Part shown: positions 58,292 through 64,000 of the stretch, in pieces | How positions within the stretch are numbered: position 1 is the first letter of the stretch | Layout: each line of letters begins with the position of its first letter | Assembly: GCF_007483665.1 (NCBI RefSeq) | Contig: NZ_VIQO01000043.1 | Span: 48,262-112,261, forward strand | From: Catellatospora sichuanensis | GTDB taxonomy: Bacteria; Actinomycetota; Actinomycetes; Mycobacteriales; Micromonosporaceae | DNA: 64,000 nucleotides | Direction of reading: 5' to 3' | Translations under genes and position numbers: made by a program | The notes under the pieces: model-generated | Told to the model about the DNA's origin: nothing | Databases searched by the model: none | What the model saw: the letters and a program-made list of their open reading frames with translations, nothing else

Positions 58292-58479
58292 GCACTCCTC
58301 CGCAGGGGCACGCCCCGATTCCGGATGAGCTGGCGCGACGGTACTGGCAGGCCATCGCCGTCCACGGCGACGACCCGGCCACCGACATGTGCGTGCACTG
58401 CCGGCGGCACCGCTGCCCCGAATGGGCATACGCCGTGGAGCAGCTGATCCTGGCCGACCTGTTGGACAGCGATACCTGA
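58288..58479 (+). CDS. Small Cys/His hypothetical protein
   Basis: A 63-residue protein. GTG 58288 overlaps the upstream TGA. It has a helical N-terminus (IPDELARRYWQAIAV) and a possible zinc site MCVHCRRHRCPEW followed by a hydrophobic helix (AVEQLILADLL). Small genes of this kind are common beside DUF397/XRE-DUF5753 regulators in Streptomyces-type genomes. Function unknown. Confidence 0.6.
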   Translation: MSTPPQGHAPIPDELARRYWQAIAVHGDDPATDMCVHCRRHRCPEWAYAVEQLILADLLDSDT

Positions 58480-58508
58480 TCGCCGGCGCGGCCACCTCGC
58501 CGCACGAC

Positions 58509-58540
58509 TGAGCCCACCCGCTGGACGGCGGGTGGGCTCA
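58509..58540. terminator. Hairpin between convergent genes
   Basis: TGAGCCCACCCGC pairs with GCGGGTGGGCTCA around a 6-base loop, between the small Cys/His gene and the minus-strand kinase operon. Confidence 0.75.
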
Positions 58541-58551
58541 GCGTCCGTGCG

Positions 58552-60117
58552 TCACTTGCAGGAGTACGTGAACTTCGACGTGCCCTGGATGACGGTGGGC
58601 TTCAAGATGCGCAGGGTGGCCTCGGCGTCGCGGGTGCCCTTGCCCTGGAAGCGCCAGAACAGGTGCACCTGCACGCTGCGCTGGCCCTTCTTGACCGCCT
58701 GCTCCAGCGCGACGGAGGTCTCGCCGTCGTTGCGCAGCCACTGGTACGTGATCTTCCCGGCCTGGCCGTCGGTCTCGATGAGGCCCACCACGTCGACGTT
58801 CACGTCGCATTCGGCGGTGGTCGGCGGGATGACCGGCGTGACGGTGACTTTGGTGACCTGAACGGCGTTGTTGTTCTCCTGCCACCAGGTCCAGGCGACA
58901 TAGCCTGCGATGACCAGCAGCGCGACCGTGGTCAGCGCGCTGAAGAACGCGGCGATGCGCTTGCCGACCGACTTCTTGCGCCGGGGCGGCGGGGCGGCCT
59001 GCGCGGCGGCCATCTGCCAGGCGGGCGGCGCGGGCGGCACACCTTGCCCGAACCGCAGGTTGACGTCCTGCTGCGCGGGCGGTGGTGCGGCCCGGCCTGG
59101 CTGATACGCGCCGGACTTGCGCTGCTCCTCGGCAGCGCGGTTGCCCAGGCGGGTCGCCCCGTCCGGCGGCACCACCGGCATGACGGCGGTCGGCGGCGCG
59201 GCCCGCGGCGTCTGCGGTGGCACCGGCGGCGGCGCGGAGTGCGAGCCCTCGGCAAGCCGCACCGTCTCCTCGGCCGCGGGCACACCGCTCGGCGGGTATG
59301 CGGGCGGCGCGGACACTGGCGCAGCCGAGACCGGCGGAGCGGAGGCCGGTGGCGCGGATACCGGAGGAGCGGACACCGGAGGTGCGGAGACCGGGGCGGC
59401 GGAGAGCGGGTGCATCTGCGCGGCGAGCGCCTTCAGCGCGGCGCGGTCGCCGAAACCGGTGATCCGCTGTGCCGCTCCGCTGAGCGTGGTCAGCGCGGCG
59501 GTCAGGCCGGCGCTGCCGCCGATCGCCTCGGCCTGCTGCCCGGCCTGGCGCAGCAGTTGCTGGGTATCGGTGTCGCGGCAGGCGTCCGCGAGCTGGGCGA
59601 GCAGCCGGGACCACCCGGCCGCGTCATGCCCCGGACCGGGCGTGGTGCCGAGCACGGCGTGCCCGTAACCGGCCTCGGCCAGCAGGGCCGCGCCCCCGGC
59701 GCTGATCACCACGCCGTGCGCGTTCAGTTCGCCGTGCGCCAGCTGGGCCTGGTGCAGCCGGAGCAGCGTCTGCGCGGTGTCGGTGGCGATCAGCGCGGCC
59801 ACCGCGGGCGGCAGCGTCACCCCGGCCGTCAGCGCCTGCGCCACCGTCGGCGACGGCGCCGCATTGGTGATCAGCCAGCTGTGCCGCTCCGTCACCTGGT
59901 CGATGACGTTGAGCAGGCCCGGCACGCGCAGCGCGGCCTGGGCGCCGATCGCGTCGGCGAGCCGCCGCGCCGCGACCGGGTCGGTCAGACCCCGGTCCTC
60001 TAGGCGCAGCGCGCCGCGCTGCTTGCCCTCTGCTGTGGACACCGTGTGCCACGTGCCGAGCCGTCCGGCCCGCCCCGCATCCAGCAGGGTGTACTTGCCC
60101 CCGATCAAGGCACTCAT
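58552..60117 (-). CDS. Membrane pseudokinase with extracytoplasmic domain
   Basis: A 521-residue protein. Residues 1-230 have protein-kinase-like order (HGELNAHGVVIS where HRDLKPEN is expected; LLAEAGYGHAV where the DFG segment is expected) but lack the glycine loop, HRD Asp and DFG, so catalysis is unlikely. A Pro/Ala/Ser linker with SAPPVSAPPVSA repeats follows (about residues 235-370), then one membrane helix (ALTTVALLVIAGYVAWTW) and an exported domain with two Cys. The ATG overlaps the kinase stop (ATGA): the two are one operon and probably partners. Confidence 0.7.
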   Translation of the reverse strand: MSALIGGKYTLLDAGRAGRLGTWHTVSTAEGKQRGALRLEDRGLTDPVAARRLADAIGAQAALRVPGLLNVIDQVTERHSWLITNAAPSPTVAQALTAGVTLPPAVAALIATDTAQTLLRLHQAQLAHGELNAHGVVISAGGAALLAEAGYGHAVLGTTPGPGHDAAGWSRLLAQLADACRDTDTQQLLRQAGQQAEAIGGSAGLTAALTTLSGAAQRITGFGDRAALKALAAQMHPLSAAPVSAPPVSAPPVSAPPASAPPVSAAPVSAPPAYPPSGVPAAEETVRLAEGSHSAPPPVPPQTPRAAPPTAVMPVVPPDGATRLGNRAAEEQRKSGAYQPGRAAPPPAQQDVNLRFGQGVPPAPPAWQMAAAQAAPPPRRKKSVGKRIAAFFSALTTVALLVIAGYVAWTWWQENNNAVQVTKVTVTPVIPPTTAECDVNVDVVGLIETDGQAGKITYQWLRNDGETSVALEQAVKKGQRSVQVHLFWRFQGKGTRDAEATLRILKPTVIQGTSKFTYSCK

Positions 60118-61688
60118 CTGATGATCGGCCCGCAGTAGATCGACTTTGTGTCACTCATGACGGTCTTCCCTCCGACAACGATCCATGCCTTGACGATCGA
60201 GTAGTAGTAGTTGCCGCAAGCCTGACCGATGGCCATCGATTTACTGTAGGTGTATGGCTCACTGCTTGGGACGGTGAAGTCCTTGGACGTCGGAGCAGCG
60301 GCTGACGCGGCAGGATTCTTGCCGTCACTGGACTGAATGAACTCGATGTAGACCCGGGCTTGGCCGGAACCGGTCGGCCGGAACGTCGTGTTGGCGAAGA
60401 TGCTCTCCGTGCATGCCTTGAGGATGCACACGTTGCCACGGTCGAGGTTCAGCACGAAGGCCCCGATGGTGGGCGTCGGGGGCGGGGACGGGGACGGCGA
60501 GGGCGACGGGGACGGCTTCTTGCTCGGGCTCGGCTGCGGCTCGTCCGACGGAGAGGGCGACGGGGACGGGCTCTCCGACGGTGACGGGCTCGGTGACGGG
60601 GAGGGCGACGGCGACTCGCTCGGCGACGGCGATGCGTCCGCGGTCGCGCTGGGCAGCGGCGTCGGACTGGTGCTCGTCGGCCACAGTGCCGCGGCTCCGG
60701 CCCCGCCCAGGATCAGCACCAGTGCGGTAACACTGGCTGCCACGGTGAACGCTTTGCGGGACATACCGAGGATGGTGGTGCCGATGGCGGTGGCGTTGGC
60801 CTGCACCGCGGCCAGCGGGAACAGCAACGCCAGCAGCAGCGCGCGGCGGGCCAGCTTGCTGCGGCCCTCCTCCTCCCATTCCGGCCCGTATCCGGCCCCG
60901 GCGACTGCCTCCAGCTCGCGCAGGAACGTCGTGGCGTCCTTGGGGCGCTGCTTGGCGTCCTTGGCCAGCCCGCGCCGCACCAGTCCGCGTACGGCCTCCG
61001 GAACCATCTCCACCGGGACGGGTGCCTGTTCGTGCTGGCGGCGCAGGCCCTGGATGTCGCCGGGGGCGCGGAACGGCGGTTGCCCGGCCAGGCACTCGAA
61101 GAACGTGGCGGTCGCCGCGTAGATGTCGGTCGACGGGCTGGCGGGTGCGCCGGCCCACTGCTCGGGAGCCATGTACGAGGGCGTGCCGGCGAGCGGACCC
61201 TGCCGGCCGCTGCGCGCGGCGATGCCGAAGTCGGCCAACTTGCTCTGGCCCTCGCCGTTCACCAGCACGTTCTCGGGCTTGTAGTCGCGGTGTACGACGC
61301 CGCGGTCGTGGGCGGCGGCCAGGCCGAGCAGCGAGCCCTTCAGCACGACCAGCGCCGCTTCGGGCTCGGTCGGGCCCTGTTCGCGCAGGATCGCGCGCAG
61401 CGCGACGCCGTCGACCAGCTCCATCACGATCGCCGCGCCGCCGGGCGCTTCGATGTACTCGTACAGCCGCGCGATCTGCGGCGACTCCACCTCGGACATG
61501 ACCCGGGCTTCGGCCCGGAACGAGCGGATGAAGTTCTCGTCGTCGCGCAGGTGCTCGGCCAGGTACTTGATGGCGACCTTGACCTGGGTCGCCTCGTGCT
61601 CGGCGAGCACCACCAGGCCGGACGCGCCGCGCCCCAGCTCGCGGATCTCGACGTAGCCGGGCACGGTCCACATGATGGGCTGAGTCAT
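60114..61688 (-). CDS. Transmembrane Ser/Thr protein kinase
   Basis: A 524-residue PknB-type (Hanks) kinase. Glycine loop LGRGASGLVVLAEHE (residues 18-32), catalytic Lys in VKVAIKYL (Lys 41), catalytic loop GVVHRDYKPENVLV, DFG in LADFGIAARSG, and APE in YMAPEQWAG. Two hydrophobic segments follow (about residues 285-350), then a linker of Ser-Pro repeats (PSPSESPSPSPS) and a C-terminal exported domain with four Cys. It may sense an envelope signal. It is linked by ATGA overlaps to the FHA/M50 gene upstream and to the pseudokinase downstream. Confidence 0.88.
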   Translation of the reverse strand: MTQPIMWTVPGYVEIRELGRGASGLVVLAEHEATQVKVAIKYLAEHLRDDENFIRSFRAEARVMSEVESPQIARLYEYIEAPGGAAIVMELVDGVALRAILREQGPTEPEAALVVLKGSLLGLAAAHDRGVVHRDYKPENVLVNGEGQSKLADFGIAARSGRQGPLAGTPSYMAPEQWAGAPASPSTDIYAATATFFECLAGQPPFRAPGDIQGLRRQHEQAPVPVEMVPEAVRGLVRRGLAKDAKQRPKDATTFLRELEAVAGAGYGPEWEEEGRSKLARRALLLALLFPLAAVQANATAIGTTILGMSRKAFTVAASVTALVLILGGAGAAALWPTSTSPTPLPSATADASPSPSESPSPSPSPSPSPSESPSPSPSPSDEPQPSPSKKPSPSPSPSPSPPPTPTIGAFVLNLDRGNVCILKACTESIFANTTFRPTGSGQARVYIEFIQSSDGKNPAASAAAPTSKDFTVPSSEPYTYSKSMAIGQACGNYYYSIVKAWIVVGGKTVMSDTKSIYCGPIIR

Positions 61689-63415
61689 GCCGTCACCTCC
61701 GCGGTCGCGGCCTTACGGGACTTGATGAAGCCGGTCAGTTTGCGGAACAGCCGGTACCAGATCGGGAACATGATCAGGCCGATGCCCAGCACGACGACCA
61801 GCACGTCGATACCGGGCGGCAGGTACTCCTCGACGAGCCCGCCGAGCCGGTCGCGCCAGGCCAGGAAGCCCAGCAGCACGAACAGGCCGGTGCCGACGAC
61901 GGCGGTGAAGCCGTACGCCGCCATGCCTATCTGCTTGATGCCGGGCTTGCGGCCCGCTTTGATGTCGGACCAGATGCCCTTGGTGAAGTAGGCCGACGCC
62001 TCCTCGCGCAGGCGCGGCAGCCGCAGCCCGTCCGCGAGCGCCTGGTAACCGTCCAGCGGCATCAGCGGATTGAGGTTGTACAGGGTGTTCAGGTAGAGGC
62101 CGAAGGCCAGCTGGTAGGCCATGCCGGACACCTGCGGCGCGGGCACCCAGGCGGCGGCCGCGGCGAGCATCCCGGCGATGGCCGCGGTCGACAGCGGTCC
62201 GGACAGCGTCACGACGATGCGCGACCAGCGGCTGCCGAACCACATGTCGGAGGTGTCCACGAAGGCGAACGGCATGCCCATCATCAGCATGAAGCCGCCG
62301 CGGGTGACGGTGCGGCCGTAGGACTTGACGGCGAGCGCGTGCGCCGACTCGTGCACGATCAGCGCGAACAGGTAGCCGGCGGCGATGACGACGGTGCCCC
62401 AGATGCCCGCGCCGTTGATGTCGAACAGGTTCTGGCTCACGCTGGCCACGGTCATCGCGTAGATGCCGCCGATGATGCAGAACCAGAGCCCGAACACGCC
62501 GGTACGGGTGAAGAAGCGCCAGCCGAACGACCGGTACATCCGGGTGAACAGCCCGTCCAGGCCGCTGACCGACACCTCCGTGCGCAGCAGCGTCTTCAGC
62601 ACCGCCCGCCCGAATCGCTTGAGCAGCGGCGGCTTCTCGGCCTCGCGCTGGCCGTGCACGCCGCGCACCAGCTCCAGCGCCACGAACGTGCGCAGCGTGC
62701 GCTCGATGCGGGGCAGCGCCAGTTCGCCGTAGCGCTGGGCGTACGCGAAGAGCAGGTCACGCACGGTGTTCTCGCCGTCGAGCTGGTGCCACAGGAACAC
62801 GTCGCGGTCGTCGAGCTGCAGGTACTGGCCGGTGCGGGTGTTGCGCAGCACCCATTGCTGGTCGCCGCGCATGTCCGGCACCTGCTTGAGCGCCCAGCCG
62901 CTGCGCCGCCGCGGCCGCGCCGTCAGCGGGCCGGTGGCCGTCGGCGCGGTCTCGGGCTGGTCGGCGGGCAGCAGGATGCTGTGCTCGACGCCACGCACCA
63001 TCGTCTTGGAGCCGATCGCCGCCGATCGCGGCTGCGCGAATCGCAGCGGTATATCGCCGATGTGCAGTTTGGACTCGTCCGGCAGTGGGGCCCAGTCGCC
63101 GTGGAAGGTGCGCCGGCCGATCGTGGTGCCGTTGAACGAGTTGAGGTCCTCCAGGTGGAAGCCCTCGGCGTTGCGCACGACCCGGGCATGATGGCGCGAG
63201 ACGCTGGCGTCGTCGAGCACGATGTCGTTGTCGGGGCTGCGGCCGATCGTGGTGGTGGGCTTGACGAGCGGGTGGACCCGCTCGCCCGCGGCGTCGGACC
63301 ACCGCAGCTCCGGCGCCGCGTAGGAGTCCACGACGGCGCCCTTGCGCAGCGTGCCGCAGTGCAGGCAGTACGGGTAGTCCCGCCGCAGGTGCACATGGCA
63401 GGCGTGGCACAACAT
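61685..63415 (-). CDS. FHA domain / PqqD-like / M50 site-2-protease-like membrane protein
   Basis: A 576-residue protein with a new-looking order of domains. Residues 1-30: zinc ribbon (CHACHVHL ... CLHCG). Residues 45-130: FHA domain with IGRSPDNDIVLDDASVSRHHA and LNSFNGTTIG, which bind phosphothreonine. Residues 195-265: a PqqD-like segment (TGQYLQLDDRDVFLWHQL). From residue 290: six or more membrane helices with the zinc-protease motif LIVHESAHALAV (HExxH) and the second metal site NPLMPLDGYQAL. This combines phosphopeptide binding with intramembrane proteolysis. ATG 63415 has GAAAGG before it. Confidence 0.82.
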   Translation of the reverse strand: MLCHACHVHLRRDYPYCLHCGTLRKGAVVDSYAAPELRWSDAAGERVHPLVKPTTTIGRSPDNDIVLDDASVSRHHARVVRNAEGFHLEDLNSFNGTTIGRRTFHGDWAPLPDESKLHIGDIPLRFAQPRSAAIGSKTMVRGVEHSILLPADQPETAPTATGPLTARPRRRSGWALKQVPDMRGDQQWVLRNTRTGQYLQLDDRDVFLWHQLDGENTVRDLLFAYAQRYGELALPRIERTLRTFVALELVRGVHGQREAEKPPLLKRFGRAVLKTLLRTEVSVSGLDGLFTRMYRSFGWRFFTRTGVFGLWFCIIGGIYAMTVASVSQNLFDINGAGIWGTVVIAAGYLFALIVHESAHALAVKSYGRTVTRGGFMLMMGMPFAFVDTSDMWFGSRWSRIVVTLSGPLSTAAIAGMLAAAAAWVPAPQVSGMAYQLAFGLYLNTLYNLNPLMPLDGYQALADGLRLPRLREEASAYFTKGIWSDIKAGRKPGIKQIGMAAYGFTAVVGTGLFVLLGFLAWRDRLGGLVEEYLPPGIDVLVVVLGIGLIMFPIWYRLFRKLTGFIKSRKAATAEVTA

Positions 63416-63553
63416 CGTTCGGCCTTTCAAGGGGTATGGAGCCGTGCGGCGAGCCGAATCATAGGCGGCCGAACGGCTGCACGCTCTCGGCTGACTGCTT
63501 TACGACGGTGATCCGTTCAGGCGGTTAGTCGATGTGTGAGATGTCGGCGCGGC

Positions 63554-63602
63554 TGCCGGGCAGCAGAGGTGCGACGGGGGTGCACACCCCTGCTGCCCGG
63601 CA
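63554..63602. terminator. Hairpin after the gene at the window edge
   Basis: TGCCGGGCAGCAG pairs perfectly with CTGCTGCCCGGCA around a 23-base loop that itself holds GGGGGTGCACACCCC. It separates the edge gene from the FHA/M50-kinase operon. Confidence 0.7.
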
Positions 63603-63618
63603 TGTCTGGTGCGGACGG

Positions 63619-64000
63619 TCAGACCGTCGCGGTGGCCTCGGTCCCGTCCTCGTCGGACTTGAAGACCTTGCCCGCCACCGCGCCGGCGACGCCGCCCGCG
63701 ATCGCACCCGCGGCCAGGCCGGCTCCACCGATGAGCAGCTCCTCGCCGCCGATGCCGTCCGAGCTCTCGCTCGCGGCCACCGGCTCGGCCGGTGCGGCCG
63801 TGCCCTGCTGGGCCGGGTCGGCGCCGGGCGCGGTCCCGGTGGGGTCGCCGGACTGCACGACCACCACGACCGGACCGGGCTGCTCGGTCGGCGCGGCCAC
63901 CGGGTCCGCGGCGGGCGCCGGGGCCGGTGCGGGCGGCGCGGGAGCCGGTGCGGGCGGCGGCGCGGGAGCGGGCTCAGGGGCCGGCTCGGGCGCGGGTGCG
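63619..64000 (-). CDS. Pro/Ala-rich protein, C-terminal part (cut by window edge)
   Basis: The frame is open from the end of the window to a TGA at 63619. The N-terminal visible part is low-complexity Pro/Ala (PAPAPAPPAPAP), followed by VVVVVQSGDPTGTAPGAD and a glycine/alanine-rich hydrophobic segment (LLIGGAGLAAGAIAGGVAGA) that could be a membrane helix, then an acidic end. No family recognised. It is transcribed in the same direction as the kinase operon but is separated from it by 200 bases and a hairpin. Confidence 0.55.
   Translation of the reverse strand, partial: APAPEPAPEPAPAPPPAPAPAPPAPAPAPAADPVAAPTEQPGPVVVVVQSGDPTGTAPGADPAQQGTAAPAEPVAASESSDGIGGEELLIGGAGLAAGAIAGGVAGAVAGKVFKSDEDGTEATATV

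Noticed and set aside
58309..58479. The two small Cys genes as a toxin-antitoxin pair
   Set aside because: GTGA coupling and size fit, but neither has a toxin or antitoxin motif; zinc-ribbon hypothetical proteins are the safer description.
57839..58495. Extension of the XRE-DUF5753 gene to 58495
   Set aside because: It would run through the AT-rich promoter and antisense to two small plus-strand genes; the HTH begins right after GTG 57838.
60475..60640. GGGGACGGCGAGGGC-type repeats considered as minisatellite or CRISPR
   Set aside because: They encode the Ser-Pro linker of the Ser/Thr kinase; no unit of constant length and no spacers.
1..64000. tRNA, rRNA, insertion sequences, prophage or integrated element
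   Set aside because: No cloverleaf-like block, rRNA signature, transposase, recombinase, capsid or plasmid gene could be recognised; composition is even throughout.

Overview
The window is about 64 kb of very GC-rich actinobacterial chromosome (third positions almost all G or C, many GTG starts). It carries mycothiol genes (mshD, mshA, a mycothiol-dependent isomerase), GlnR, DUF397 and XRE/DUF5753 genes, and a HbhA-like triad. Together these point to a filamentous actinomycete of the Micromonosporaceae; the genus cannot be fixed from sequence alone. Almost everything looks like core or near-core chromosome. I see no transposase, integrase, prophage, tRNA, rRNA or CRISPR array.

Layout. 1-9.5 kb: 3' end of glpD, an FAD-linked oxidase, small hypothetical genes, a FUSC-type membrane protein, tandem paralogous LPXTG surface proteins, and a class V aminotransferase behind a SAM-IV-type riboswitch. 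9.7-20.4 kb: PrsW-like protease, AI-2E-type permease, GroES-like protein, DUF5685 protein with an extreme Cys tail, DinG-type helicase, then a phosphate block (PPK2, DUF47, PitA). 20.4-27.2 kb: oxidoreductase, nitrobindin-like protein, DsrE protein, and a sulfurtransferase/DUF1416 pair behind a Cys-rich leader peptide, then LmeA-type lipid-binding protein and a membrane protein. 27.4-35.2 kb: glnR, mshD, a membrane beta-propeller-like protein and pstSCAB. 35.3-41.6 kb: Nudix, thiolase, class IV aminotransferase, Fur, YgfZ, BKACE, asparaginase. 41.8-50 kb: XRE/HbhA-like/DUF2516 triad, hydrolase, EI24 protein, membrane-fused EEP phosphatase, LacI regulator, isomerase, murB. 50-56.1 kb: tiny membrane peptides, methyltransferase, SDR, mshA, YbjN, cobD, cobC. 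56.2-64 kb: macro-domain protein, DUF397 and XRE-DUF5753 genes, and a three-gene operon with 4-base overlaps encoding an FHA/zinc-protease membrane protein, a Ser/Thr kinase and a pseudokinase.

Cross-cutting features. (i) Between pstC and pstA lies a chain of three mini-ORFs, two of them exact 68-bp tandem copies, each joined to the next by an ATGA/GTGA overlap and each ending in the Shine-Dalgarno for the next. (ii) Two families of 53-61 bp intergenic palindromes occur five times each, a third occurs twice, and single long hairpins of up to 28 perfect base pairs sit between convergent genes. One copy has become the C-terminal codons of cobD, and another supplies the stop codons of two convergent genes. 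(iii) About twenty genes have a TANNNT -10 box 6-8 bases before the start codon, so leaderless transcription appears to be common here.
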